From Hyphococcus sp. (GTDB lineage Bacteria > Pseudomonadota > Alphaproteobacteria > Caulobacterales > Parvularculaceae), in the NCBI GenBank assembly GCA_021776335.1, contig JAJFGB010000009.1, positions 310,001 through 374,000 on the forward strand: a stretch of 64,000 bases of DNA. Direction: 5' to 3'. Each line of letters starts with the position of its first letter. The stretch's first letter is position 1. The position numbers were made by a program, and so were the translations under genes. Below, one piece after another: positions 27,301 to 36,228 of the stretch. The notes under the pieces were generated by a model. It had not been told where the DNA came from. It saw only the letters and a program-made list of their open reading frames with translations, and did no database searches.

Positions 27301-29390
27301 TAGATCTGACCGAGGTTATTGAGCCTAGTATGGGGGTGAATTTCGTTTTGGGAAAGGACCACTGTTTGCGGCCGAACGCGCTCTATGACCGACCTGACGA
27401 AAGGCCGCAAACCTGCGCTTGTGACGATGGCCGCGCTTTCGCCTTCCTGGGCTGCCTGTTCGAGCTTGCCGAGGGCGGCGGCGACAAAGTCCTGGAGTTT
27501 GGATGGCGCCATGGCGAGTTGGCGGTCAGCATGCTCACCGATCAGGGCATCAGCGAATTCGTTTTCCCAGGCGGCCGACAACGTCACGATTGGGGCTGAG
27601 CCATTGGGCCCCTTCAATGCGCCGCAAATTTGGCGGGCAAGGCGGGCTCGGACGAGTTCCACCAACTGCCCGGCGCCTTGCGATTGCGGCGCCGCTTCGG
27701 CAACGGCTTCCAGGATAGTTGGAAGATCGCGGATCGATATTTTCTCCGCCAGCAAGGCCTGCAGAACACGCTGGATCGTTGTAACCGTCGCGATACTGGG
27801 AATAAGATCGCTGACAAGGTTGCGATGTTTGTCGGGCAGGGTGTCGATCAATTTCTTCGTTTCCGCGTATGACAGAAGTTCCGGCGCCTCGCCTTTGATG
27901 ATCTCGGTGAGATGCGTGGTCAACACAGTTGCAGCGTCCACGACGGTCAAACCTTTGAGCGATGCCTCCTCGCGTTGGGATTCGTCGATCCACATGGCGT
28001 CCAGTCCGAATGCGGGCTCTTTGGTCGGTTCGCCGACAAGACCAATGACGCCGCCGACAGGGTCCATCACAAGGTAATGTCCTGGCTTTAATTCGCCGCG
28101 CGTAACCTCCTGCTCCTTTAGGCGTATGACATAGGTATTCGCGCCGAGTTGCATATTGTCGAGAATGCGGACCGGCGGCGTGACGAAACCCATCTCTTGT
28201 GCGATCGCGCGACGCAGCGCTTTGACCTGGTCGGTGAGACGTGGGCCTTTTTCAGCATGAATGAGCGGCAACAATCCGTAACCGAGTTCAACGCGCAAAT
28301 CATCAATGGCGAGCATATGTGCAGGATCCTCCTCCAACACCGGCGCCTTTGCCTTGTCATTTTTTGTTTTTTGTACGGCTGTTGCGGTTTTACGTTTTTG
28401 GACGGACCACGCACCGGCCCCGACACCGACAGCTAGAAGCAGGAAGGGTGCAAACGGCATTCCCGGCAGCACCGCAAGAATTAAAAGGACGCCCGCAACG
28501 ATGGCGAGCGCTTTAGGATATTCGGCGAACTGGGCGGTCATCAGTTTGTCAGCGGCGCCGTCGGCGCCGGCTTTTGAAACAAGAAGGCCAGCGGCGACCG
28601 AAACGATCAGCGCCGGGATTTGGCTGACCAGACCGTCACCGATGGTGAGCAGCGTATAAGAAGCGCCGGCGTCACTGAGCGACATGTTCATCTGCACGAC
28701 GCCGATGACGATACCGCCGATGATATTGATGAGCGTAATTAAAAGCCCCGCAATAGCGTCGCCGCGCACAAATTTTGAGGCGCCGTCCATGGCGCCGAAG
28801 AAGTTTGATTCGTCTTCGAGTTTTTTGCGACGCGCGCGAGCATCGTCTTCAGTGATCAGGCCTGCTGAGAGGTCAGCGTCGATTGCCATTTGTTTGCCAG
28901 GCATGGCGTCCAGTGAAAACCGTGCAGCGACTTCAGCAATTCGGCCAGAACCGCGTGTGATAACAACGAAATTCACGATTACCAGAATGGCGAAGACGAT
29001 AATCCCGATGACGTAGTTACCCTGCATCACAAACCCGCCAAAGGCTTCGATCACGCTGCCCGCAGCATCGGGACCTTCATGTCCCTTGGAAAGGATAAGC
29101 CGGGTCGACGCGACATTGAGACCGAGTCGGAACATCGTTGCGATCAGGAGTATCGATGGAAAGGTCGAAAATTCCAGGGCCTTACGGGCAAATAACGCCG
29201 TCATCAACACCATCACAGAAAATGTGATGGATGACGCAAGCAAAATATCCAGAAGCCAACGCGGCGTTGGAAGGATCAACATCGCCAGAATTGCGATAAT
29301 TGCGCCGGCATACAGAACGTCGCCGTGCAGCACCTGCCGCATCATTGCAGGCAAGTTCAGGTCTTTTGCTGACGGAATAGCGGTCGCCAT
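27300..29390 (-). CDS. flhA: Flagellar export protein FlhA
   Basis: A 696-residue core component of the flagellar type III export gate. About eight membrane helices occupy residues 20-320. Between them lies the conserved cytoplasmic FHIPEP-type loop, here around VVITRGSGRIAEVAARFSLD and MPGKQMAIDADLSAG. The C-terminal cytoplasmic ring domain starts after residue about 350 (YGLLPLIHAEKGPRL, then ITPPVRI-like FVTPPVRILDN). It lies downstream of flbD with a 28-base gap and is on the same strand as the fliF operon. Confidence 0.95.
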   Translation of the reverse strand: MATAIPSAKDLNLPAMMRQVLHGDVLYAGAIIAILAMLILPTPRWLLDILLASSITFSVMVLMTALFARKALEFSTFPSILLIATMFRLGLNVASTRLILSKGHEGPDAAGSVIEAFGGFVMQGNYVIGIIVFAILVIVNFVVITRGSGRIAEVAARFSLDAMPGKQMAIDADLSAGLITEDDARARRKKLEDESNFFGAMDGASKFVRGDAIAGLLITLINIIGGIVIGVVQMNMSLSDAGASYTLLTIGDGLVSQIPALIVSVAAGLLVSKAGADGAADKLMTAQFAEYPKALAIVAGVLLILAVLPGMPFAPFLLLAVGVGAGAWSVQKRKTATAVQKTKNDKAKAPVLEEDPAHMLAIDDLRVELGYGLLPLIHAEKGPRLTDQVKALRRAIAQEMGFVTPPVRILDNMQLGANTYVIRLKEQEVTRGELKPGHYLVMDPVGGVIGLVGEPTKEPAFGLDAMWIDESQREEASLKGLTVVDAATVLTTHLTEIIKGEAPELLSYAETKKLIDTLPDKHRNLVSDLIPSIATVTTIQRVLQALLAEKISIRDLPTILEAVAEAAPQSQGAGQLVELVRARLARQICGALKGPNGSAPIVTLSAAWENEFADALIGEHADRQLAMAPSKLQDFVAAALGKLEQAAQEGESAAIVTSAGLRPFVRSVIERVRPQTVVLSQNEIHPHTRLNNLGQI

Positions 29391-29418
29391 TTAAAATTTC
29401 ACCTTGTCTCGCACCAGT

Positions 29419-30762
29419 TCACGCGCTTTGGCGTTCGGCGCCGGGAGCCGGCACAGCGACACCCTCGTCAGTATATAGCTTTAGTTTATTACGTAGCGTA
29501 CGGATCGATATGCCGAGAATATTAGCGGCATGGGTGCGATTGCCGACGCAATGATCCAGAGTTTTCAGGATTAAATCCTGCTCGACCTGTGCAACCGTCT
29601 GTCCCACCATCGTTTCTGCGATATGTTCGCTGTCAGGCGCCGCCGCAAAATGGCGCATTGTTGACCCGTCAGGCGGGCGAATCGCATCGGCGTCAATTTC
29701 GTCGCCGCCCGCGAGTAAGACCGCGCGGTGCATGGCGTTTTCCAACTCACGCACATTGCCCGGCCAGGGCGATGCGGCGATGATGCGTTGTGCGGCCTCG
29801 GTAATCGGCCGCTCCGGAACACCGTTGAGTATCGCATATTTTTTTGAAAAATGTTTCGCCAGAGCGAGGACGTCGAGTGGGCGCTGGCGCAGCGGCGGTA
29901 CATCGAGATTGACGACATTCAGGCGAAACAACAAGTCTTCGCGGAAGGTTCCATTTTTCACGTCATCTGCGAGATTTCGGTTCGACGTTGCGATGATGCG
30001 AATGTCAACTTTGACTGGCTTTGAGCCGCCGACGCGATCGACCACGCGTTCTTGCAATACCCGCAAAAGTTTTGCCTGTAACCGCACATCCATCTCGGAA
30101 ATTTCATCGAGCAGGAGCGTGCCGCCATCGGCTTCTTCGAATTTCCCAATGCGGCGCGCAACAGCCCCCGTGAAGGCGCCTTTTTCATGGCCGAAGAGTT
30201 CAGACTCCAGCAGATTTTCCGGGATCGCGGCGCAATTGATCGAAATAAAGGGTTTGTTTGCGCGCTTGGATTTCGCGTGAACATGTTTGGCGATGACTTC
30301 TTTACCCGCGCCGGATTCGCCGGTGATCATTATCGAGGCTTCTGAAGGCGCAATTTTGTTGGCGAGGGAAATAATTTTCATCATCGCCGGGTCTGCGGCG
30401 ATCATATCCGACGCCTCCTCAGCGACAGCTTCGAGTACCGCGGCAATCAAATCAGCATCCGGGGGCAGGGGAATATATTCTTTGGCGCCTGCGCGAATAG
30501 CGGCGACCGCCGCGTCTGCGTCTGATTTTACACCGCACGCAACGACTGGCGCCGCAATACGCTCGGCGGCCAGCGCCTCAATCAAACCTTTGATGTCCTG
30601 ACGCACATCCACCATCAACAGGTCAGCGCCCTGACCTTTACGCAAAGCCGCGAGTGCTGAATTCAGATCAGGCGCGAAAGCAACGCGTGCGCCGCGATCC
30701 ATGGCCATTTTAGCCGCAGTTGATAATTCGCTTGACTGTGCGCCAATGATGAGGAGCCGCAT
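29419..30762 (-). CDS. flbD: Sigma-54 flagellar transcription activator FlbD
   Basis: A 447-residue NtrC-type activator with an N-terminal receiver-like domain (1-115), an AAA+ domain with GESGAGKEVIAKHVH and the sigma-54-contacting loop HEKGAFTGA, and a Fis-type helix-turn-helix near the C-terminus (HAANILGISIRTLRNKL). The receiver is degenerate: the usual acidic pair after beta-1 is IIGAQ and the conserved Lys near beta-5 is replaced in YIPLPPD, as known for Caulobacter FlbD. It probably activates the two sigma-54 promoters between fliK and flgK in this window and may repress the fliF promoter. Confidence 0.93.
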   Translation of the reverse strand: MRLLIIGAQSSELSTAAKMAMDRGARVAFAPDLNSALAALRKGQGADLLMVDVRQDIKGLIEALAAERIAAPVVACGVKSDADAAVAAIRAGAKEYIPLPPDADLIAAVLEAVAEEASDMIAADPAMMKIISLANKIAPSEASIMITGESGAGKEVIAKHVHAKSKRANKPFISINCAAIPENLLESELFGHEKGAFTGAVARRIGKFEEADGGTLLLDEISEMDVRLQAKLLRVLQERVVDRVGGSKPVKVDIRIIATSNRNLADDVKNGTFREDLLFRLNVVNLDVPPLRQRPLDVLALAKHFSKKYAILNGVPERPITEAAQRIIAASPWPGNVRELENAMHRAVLLAGGDEIDADAIRPPDGSTMRHFAAAPDSEHIAETMVGQTVAQVEQDLILKTLDHCVGNRTHAANILGISIRTLRNKLKLYTDEGVAVPAPGAERQSA

Positions 30763-30785
30763 GGGGCTTTCTCCCGTTCTTCTGT

Positions 30786-31112
30786 CTAAAGGTCGTCGTC
30801 TTTGACGATTTCGGTCATGGTGACGCCAAGAGAGCCATCGACCATCACCAGTTCGCCGCGTGCGATCAGGCGATCGTTCACATATAGGTCGATCGGCTCG
30901 CCAACTTTTCGATTCAATTCGATGATGGCGCCTTCGTTAAGTTGACGCAGCTGCGCCACGTCAATTTTTGTCTTGCCGAGGACAGCGGAAATTTTTACCG
31001 GGACATTCTCGAATGTCGATGGATTGACGCGCGTCGCTGGCGCAGCCGGCGGTGCGTCTTCGGTCAGATCGGGTAATATCTGTTCGTCGGTCGTGCTTGG
31101 TAATGCACTCAT
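30786..31112 (-). CDS. fliN: Flagellar motor switch protein FliN
   Basis: A 108-residue C-ring protein. The C-terminal SpoA domain (VPVKISAVLGKTKIDVAQL to GSLGVTMTEIV) is complete and contains VGEPIDLYVNDRLIARGELV. The first 35 residues are a variable acidic/proline leader. ATG 31112 is preferred over upstream in-frame starts because GTGAGGAAA lies correctly spaced and the fliH stop is eight bases before. It acts in torque generation and export-ATPase docking. Confidence 0.93.
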   Translation of the reverse strand: MSALPSTTDEQILPDLTEDAPPAAPATRVNPSTFENVPVKISAVLGKTKIDVAQLRQLNEGAIIELNRKVGEPIDLYVNDRLIARGELVMVDGSLGVTMTEIVKDDDL

Positions 31113-31119
31113 GATTTCC

Positions 31120-31728
31120 TCACTTTTCGCCGTGCGCCGTAACGCCGTCATCCATACTTTCAAATATTGCTTCGATTTCTTTAGTAATCGCCGTCATATC
31201 GCGGGTGATGGCGCCGCCGCGCCATTCTATCCGGCAATCACCGGCCGCGATCGCGGGGCTTGTTTCGATCACAGCAAACTCCGTCATATTCTTGCTGGCG
31301 ATCATATTCTTCAGATCTGTGATTGACGCGGCGGTTGTGTCGTGCGGCAACAGGACCCGCACGGGCGTACGATCCGGCGTCGCGGCAAGATATTTATTGA
31401 GCAGGCCGAGCACGATATCGACTTGACGGTCTGCGGCGGCGCCTATGCAAAATGTTGTCACGATGTCGCGGGCTGTGGTTGCGAGCATTTTTCGCTGTTC
31501 GATCACTGCTGTTTCGAATTCGCTGCGCGCCGTCACCAGCTGCGCTGAGATCTTTGTTAAGAGCTCACTTTGCGCACGTGCGTGCTCGGCGATAAACGTT
31601 TTTAAGGCTGCGTCATGTGCGGCACAGCGCGTCCGCTCGATGTCTGCAGCGGTAAACACCGGCTCTGGCGCACTGGCATGTTCGCCGAATTCATCGAAGA
31701 AGAATGGTTTTGCGTTTTTCCTGACCAT
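31120..31728 (-). CDS. fliH: Flagellar assembly protein FliH (FlbE)
   Basis: A 202-residue helical protein at the position of Caulobacter flbE, between fliG and fliN. The opening RKNAKPFFFDEFGE is typical of alphaproteobacterial FliH/FlbE, followed by a long coiled-coil region rich in Ala, Gln and Glu. The C-terminal part has CRIEWRGGAITRD, matching the FliH/YscL end. FliH regulates the export ATPase FliI and links it to the C-ring. Sequence conservation is low, so context carries much of the call. Confidence 0.82.
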   Translation of the reverse strand: MVRKNAKPFFFDEFGEHASAPEPVFTAADIERTRCAAHDAALKTFIAEHARAQSELLTKISAQLVTARSEFETAVIEQRKMLATTARDIVTTFCIGAAADRQVDIVLGLLNKYLAATPDRTPVRVLLPHDTTAASITDLKNMIASKNMTEFAVIETSPAIAAGDCRIEWRGGAITRDMTAITKEIEAIFESMDDGVTAHGEK

Positions 31729-32747
31729 CAGTAGATAACCTCATCGTCAGTTGTTTTGGAGAGGTAAATCTCACCGTCTTCGGCGAGGCGTTTAGCGATT
31801 TCGACAATTTTTGCCTGCGCGATGTCAACTTCCCGCACGCGGACTGGACCCATGATGTCGATATCGTCGCGCAAAATAGTCGATGCGCGCTCCGACATGT
31901 TGGTGAAGAACAGCTCTTTCATGGTTTCGTCAGCGCCTTTAAGCGCTCTCGCGAGCACTGATTTGTCGAGCTGACGCAACAGTACCTGAATATCGGTGTT
32001 GTCGAGTCGTACGAGATCCTCAAAGACGAACATCAGCGATTTAATTTTTTCCGCTGCTGACGGGTTTTTCGTTTCAAGCGTTTCCATGAAACGGCGTTCC
32101 ACCGGGCGCTCGAAATGATTGAAGATCTCCGCCATCGCCTCGTGAGGGTCTTTTTCATGCCCCCGTGACAGCGCCGCCATGAATTCGGTGCGCAATGTCT
32201 GCTCGATCTGGTCGATAACTTCTTTTTGAACCGGCCCAAGCGACAGCAGGCGGTTGAGAATGTCCTCGGCCATCAACTCCGGCAGTGCGGACAATACTTT
32301 TGCCGCATGTTCGGGTTTGATACGGGACAAAACCACAGCCACGGTTTGTGGATGTTCATTGCGTAAATAGCCGGCAAGGGTGCGCTCATTAACATTGGCT
32401 AGTTTGTCCCACATGGTTTTTCCAGCGGGACCGCGAATGTCATCAAGGATCGTTGCGACCTTGTCTTCAGGCAAAATGTTTTTCAGAAATCGCCGCGCTG
32501 AATTGACTGAGCCCGTGATCGAACCGGTTGCTGAAAGGCTTGAAACGAAATCATAGAGTACGCCCTCGACAATTTCGGATGTGACGGCGCCGAGATTGGT
32601 GATCGCCAGGGTGATGTCGCGCAGTTCATCGTCGTCGAAGCTCTCCCAGAGCAGCTTTCCATTTTCTTCGCCGATTGAGAGCATGACCACGGCGGCGCGT
32701 TCCGCGCCGGTCAGTTGACCTGGATCTGTTATGGTTTTCACGCTCAT
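31728..32747 (-). CDS. fliG: Flagellar motor switch protein FliG
   Basis: A 339-residue C-ring protein of normal length. It has an N-terminal FliF-binding domain (LTGAERAAVVMLSIGEENGKL), a middle domain with EHPQTVAVVLSRIKPEHAAKV, and a C-terminal torque domain with MFVFEDLVRLDNTDIQVLLR carrying the charged residues that contact the stator. Its ATG overlaps the fliF stop and its stop shares a base with the fliH start. Confidence 0.95.
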   Translation of the reverse strand: MSVKTITDPGQLTGAERAAVVMLSIGEENGKLLWESFDDDELRDITLAITNLGAVTSEIVEGVLYDFVSSLSATGSITGSVNSARRFLKNILPEDKVATILDDIRGPAGKTMWDKLANVNERTLAGYLRNEHPQTVAVVLSRIKPEHAAKVLSALPELMAEDILNRLLSLGPVQKEVIDQIEQTLRTEFMAALSRGHEKDPHEAMAEIFNHFERPVERRFMETLETKNPSAAEKIKSLMFVFEDLVRLDNTDIQVLLRQLDKSVLARALKGADETMKELFFTNMSERASTILRDDIDIMGPVRVREVDIAQAKIVEIAKRLAEDGEIYLSKTTDDEVIY

Positions 32748-34375
32748 GATGCTTCCTGCATCCAGTTACGCAGAATGCCTGCGGACTCATCTGTGTGGGC
32801 TTTTACGATTTCGGAAACTTTTTTGATTGAGGACGCTTTGACCTGGCCCTCCACCTGGGCGAGATCGATGCGTTGCTCCAACCCGTTCTCCGGGGCGTAG
32901 GCGAGCGCCGGCGCGGCGCCTTGATGTTCACTCGCGCCTGTTGCGGGTTCGCGATAGACCGGTGCGGCGAGAACCGGGTTTTGTTCCGGCGCTGCCAGCA
33001 TTGGGCGTAGTACGAATACCACCAGTCCGAATGCAATCACTGCCAGGGCGCCGATTTCGGCAAGACGCATCACGTCCTCGCGCGCGAATGTTTGAGGCGC
33101 CGCCACCGGCGCGCCGGCATCGATAATGGGTAATGGGCTGAATTGAATGCCGACGATTGAAACCTGATCGCCGCGCGCTTCATTATAGCCAATTGCGGAT
33201 TTTACGAGTGTTTCAATGAGCGCCAGCTCTTCCTGGGAGCGTGGCGCATAGATTTGCGCGCCGTCGACTGCGGTTTGCGTTGTGCCGTTGATCGCCACAG
33301 CCGCCGAAAGGCGTTTGACGATAAGGCCTTCTTCTATAACTGCGTTGCGGACAGTTTTTGAAATTTCGTAGTTGGTCGTTTCTTCTGTTCGCTGCTGTGC
33401 CGATGTTGCTGCTTGGGCGCCCTGAGTAAACTGCTGTGCGCCGGGCAGGGTGTTTCCAACCGTGACGCCTTGCGCAATACCCGGCTCATTGCTGTTTGAT
33501 GATTCTTCTATGGTGGTTGAGGAAAGCACTGTCTGACTGTCGGGGTCGACGATTTCGGCGCTTTCGGTGACGCGGCTAAAGTCCATCTCGGTGGAAACTT
33601 CAACACGGACATTATCCGCGCCAACAATCCGGCCGATAATATCTTCAACATTTCGGCGAATGCGCGCCTCGGCGGCGATTTTCTTGTCTTCAACGGCTCC
33701 GCTCATTGCGTCGGCACTGTCGCCCTCGGCGCCGGAAGCGAGAAGCTGACCTGCCGAATCGAGAATGGTGACCCTTGAGGCGTCCAGGGCTGGCACCGCG
33801 GAAGCGGTGAGGTTGACGATGGCGCGCACGGCGCGGCTGTCGAGCCCGCCCGGTGCATCAACAACAATCGAAGCTGATGCCATCTGGCGGTCGCGCGCGA
33901 AAAGCTCGCGTTCCGGCAATACGAGGTGAACGCGGGCCGATCTTACGCCATGGATCGACGATAGGGTTCGCGCCAATTCGCCTTCAAGGGCGCGCAGGCG
34001 GTTGATGCCTTGTTGAAATGAAGTAGCGCCGAGGGTCTGATTATCGTCAAATATCTCATAGCCGACGCCGCCGCCGACCACCACGCCCTCACTGGCGAGG
34101 CGGATGCGCTGCGCGCTGACGTTGTCGCGGTCGACCAGAATAGTGACGAGAGACCCGGTATCGCGCATTTCGTGGCGCACGCCGTCCTGTTCAAGCCGTT
34201 GGATGACGCTTTGCGCCTCGCTGAAGTTTAGATCTGCATATAGAACGCTCATGGAAGGCGTGCCGATACGCGCAATAATGAGCGCCAGCGCAGCGGCGAC
34301 ACCGATAGTAACGCCAATAACGACGCCAAGGCGCGCAATGCCGAATGATCGGACGAGACTGATGATTTCGTTCAC
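32744..34375 (-). CDS. fliF: Flagellar MS-ring protein FliF
   Basis: The M-ring protein, about 543 residues from GTG 34375. It has an N-terminal membrane helix (ARLGVVIGVTIGVAAALALIIA) and ring-building domains with LYADLNFSEAQSVIQRLEQ and the QGINRLRALEGELARTLSS motif. A second helix lies near residue 430 (ALAVIAFGLVVFVLRPML), and the FliG-binding tail ends the protein. GTG 34375 matches the usual MNEI-type start; GTG 34423 is in frame with GAGGAGG sequences but adds a non-homologous extension. It leads the fliF-fliG-fliH-fliN-flbD-flhA block. Confidence 0.93.
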   Translation of the reverse strand: MNEIISLVRSFGIARLGVVIGVTIGVAAALALIIARIGTPSMSVLYADLNFSEAQSVIQRLEQDGVRHEMRDTGSLVTILVDRDNVSAQRIRLASEGVVVGGGVGYEIFDDNQTLGATSFQQGINRLRALEGELARTLSSIHGVRSARVHLVLPERELFARDRQMASASIVVDAPGGLDSRAVRAIVNLTASAVPALDASRVTILDSAGQLLASGAEGDSADAMSGAVEDKKIAAEARIRRNVEDIIGRIVGADNVRVEVSTEMDFSRVTESAEIVDPDSQTVLSSTTIEESSNSNEPGIAQGVTVGNTLPGAQQFTQGAQAATSAQQRTEETTNYEISKTVRNAVIEEGLIVKRLSAAVAINGTTQTAVDGAQIYAPRSQEELALIETLVKSAIGYNEARGDQVSIVGIQFSPLPIIDAGAPVAAPQTFAREDVMRLAEIGALAVIAFGLVVFVLRPMLAAPEQNPVLAAPVYREPATGASEHQGAAPALAYAPENGLEQRIDLAQVEGQVKASSIKKVSEIVKAHTDESAGILRNWMQEAS

Positions 34376-34481
34376 AGTGTATTTGCCAAATTTCCCCGGT
34401 CGTGACCTCCACGACCTCCTCACCCGGCAAATTTTGCCCCCTTTGTCGTAAAGAAAGCGTTTCTTTGGCCAACTTGCATAG

Positions 34482-34514
34482 AAAAAAGCCCGCGCGATAT
34501 TCGCGCGGACTTTC
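34482..34514 (-). terminator. Intrinsic terminator of sciP
   Basis: On the minus strand TCCGCGCG, a short AATAT loop, CGCGCGGGC, then TTTTTTC. It lies 27 bases after the sciP stop and before fliF, which separates the two transcription units. Confidence 0.82.
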
Positions 34515-34540
34515 TACAGCCCCCAGAAGTTAAGAGGAGA

Positions 34541-34831
34541 TTACCGGTATTGTTGGACCCGAGTTGCACGCAAACCCGGCAAGCCGAATTGGTCGATTGC
34601 TTTCTGCCAGGACAAAAACTCCTCGACAGTTAGCGTATATCGTTCGCACGCTTCTTCAAGCGTGAGCAGCCCGCCTCTTACGGCTGCGACGACCTCGGCC
34701 TTGCGCCGGATGACCCAGCGTTTGGTTGATGTCGGCGGAAGGTCTTTTAGAGTCAGCGGCGTGCCGTCAGGTCCGATTACATACGGATCTTTTTTGACGG
34801 GCGGCGCGGCAGTGTTTGCTACGACAGTCAT
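34541..34831 (-). CDS. sciP: CtrA inhibitor SciP
   Basis: A 96-residue DUF1153-type helix-turn-helix protein matching SciP, which binds CtrA and blocks its transcriptional activation after cell-cycle entry. Diagnostic sequence is YVIGPDGTPLTLKDLPP, then RWVIRRKAEVVAAV and GLLTLEEACERYTLTVEEF. ATG 34831 is chosen as it gives the normal length; an in-frame start at 34858 adds nine residues. The gene has its own terminator and a CtrA-like box upstream, in line with CtrA-dependent expression in Caulobacter. The flagellar neighbourhood also matches that organism. Confidence 0.92.
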   Translation of the reverse strand: MTVVANTAAPPVKKDPYVIGPDGTPLTLKDLPPTSTKRWVIRRKAEVVAAVRGGLLTLEEACERYTLTVEEFLSWQKAIDQFGLPGLRATRVQQYR

Positions 34832-34890
34832 GAGCGCTAAAATCCCCTTGGAACGCAACTACGATGACACTGACCTTAGCCGCCTTGCTT

Positions 34891-34905
34891 TTAAAAAACG
34901 GCTAA
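34891..34905 (-). promoter_or_regulatory. Possible CtrA box upstream of sciP
   Basis: On the minus strand TTAG, seven bases (CCGTTTT), TTAA: one mismatch to the CtrA consensus. It lies 60 bases upstream of the sciP start in an AT-rich intergenic region. Caulobacter sciP is CtrA-activated, which makes this reasonable but unproven. Confidence 0.45.
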
Positions 34906-34992
34906 GCGTCAAGGTAAAAGCTTCTATAAGTGGTTGATTATTCGTGAAAAAATTGGCCGCGAAAATTGTGTCAATACAGAACAATTTTTCGT

Positions 34993-36207
34993 TTATGCCG
35001 CAGTTTGGGTCAGTGTCCGCCACAGTTCATCGGCAACTGTAATAACGCGTGTATTGGCTGAATAGGCGCGTTGTGTTTCTATAAGTGTCGAGAACTCTTG
35101 CCCAATATCCACTGTTGAGATTTCAAGCGCAGCGCTTTCTATTGTGCCTGCGCGTCCCGTTTGGGGAATCTCAAGAGAGAGGTCGCCTGCGTCAGGGTTT
35201 AAAGAAAAGGTTGACGAGGCGCCGTCGTCGAGCCCGTCTGCATTAACAAAATTCGCGAGAGCGATTTGGTAGATGTCACGACTAAGTCCATTTGAGAACA
35301 AAGCTGCGATGCGCCCGCCCTCGGTGATTTCCACGCCCGTAAGGCTGCCTGAGGCTGCGCCATCAGCAGTTGCAGTTGTAAACTGCGTTGCGCGCGCGGC
35401 GTGACTGAGGGATGTAATGTTAAGGTCAATGGCTTGTCCGGCATTTGCGGCAATTGTGAGTGTTGACGGAAATGATGAAGCGGCCTGATCGATGAGGCCA
35501 TTGGCGCCGAAAACGAGCGATCCGGTTGCAACTGTCTCCTGGGCGCCATCAGTGAAGGATGCGTCACCACTCCATTGGCTAGCGCCGGTTTTGGTCATTG
35601 AAAAGGCAAGCTGGCGCGCTGCGCCTGCTGCGTCGAAAACCTGCAAATTCTGAGTGATTGATGCGCCAATGGGCGCGTTTGCGTCGATATTACCGGCCAG
35701 TGTAATCGTTGAAGTGGGCGCTGCCAGGCTGGGAAGATTGTCGATATCGACGGTTTCCAAGCCGTTGAGCCCGCCAATGGCGAAGCTGCCATCTGCGGCG
35801 ACAGGCGCGGCGCGAAGGAAAAATCCGGCATCGTTCATCAAGGTTCCATCGGCTTGTGCGGCAAACCCACCGGAACGGGTAAAGAGAAATGGCTCATTCG
35901 CAGGGCTGCCATTTGCGTTTTCAGACACCACAAAAAATCCATCGCCGGAAACAGCGAGATCCGTTGCCGAGTTGGTGCGCGCAATAGCGCCTTGTTCACT
36001 GATAAGCTGGCGGTTCACCGCGCTTGCGCCGCCGCCGCTGATGCCGCCGCCCGAGGATGCATTTGTAACGAGGTCCGAAAAGTCTGTTCGCGCCCGTTTA
36101 AAACCCGCTGTCTGGGTGTTGGCAATATTGTTGGAGACCGCCTCAAGACCAGTCGCGAATGCATTAATGCCGGACAGGCCGATTGCGAAAACACCGGAAA
36201 AGCTCAT
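34993..36207 (-). CDS. flgE: Flagellar hook protein FlgE
   Basis: A 404-residue hook subunit. The N-terminal rod-type motif GLSGINAFATGLEAVSNNIAN and NTQTAGFKRARTDFSDLV are conserved. The middle is a variable, Ser/Ala/Gly-rich surface domain. The C-terminal helix EFSTLIETQRAYSANTRVI completes the D0 domain. It assembles outside the cell after export through FlhA/FliF. It is the third gene of the fliK-flgD-flgE unit, 21 bases after flgD. Confidence 0.94.
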   Translation of the reverse strand: MSFSGVFAIGLSGINAFATGLEAVSNNIANTQTAGFKRARTDFSDLVTNASSGGGISGGGASAVNRQLISEQGAIARTNSATDLAVSGDGFFVVSENANGSPANEPFLFTRSGGFAAQADGTLMNDAGFFLRAAPVAADGSFAIGGLNGLETVDIDNLPSLAAPTSTITLAGNIDANAPIGASITQNLQVFDAAGAARQLAFSMTKTGASQWSGDASFTDGAQETVATGSLVFGANGLIDQAASSFPSTLTIAANAGQAIDLNITSLSHAARATQFTTATADGAASGSLTGVEITEGGRIAALFSNGLSRDIYQIALANFVNADGLDDGASSTFSLNPDAGDLSLEIPQTGRAGTIESAALEISTVDIGQEFSTLIETQRAYSANTRVITVADELWRTLTQTAA

Positions 36208-36228
36208 TTCATAAACTCCGTAATTAAT

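Noticed and set aside
27385-28077. 230-codon open frame antisense to flhA
   Set aside because: flhA is unmistakable on the minus strand and the plus translation is low-complexity Arg/Ser/Ala.
34530-34544. GTAA-N7-TTAA (minus strand), a CtrA-like site for fliF
   Set aside because: It overlaps the sciP stop codon and lies upstream of the sciP terminator, so a promoter there would have to read through the terminator; one mismatch to consensus.
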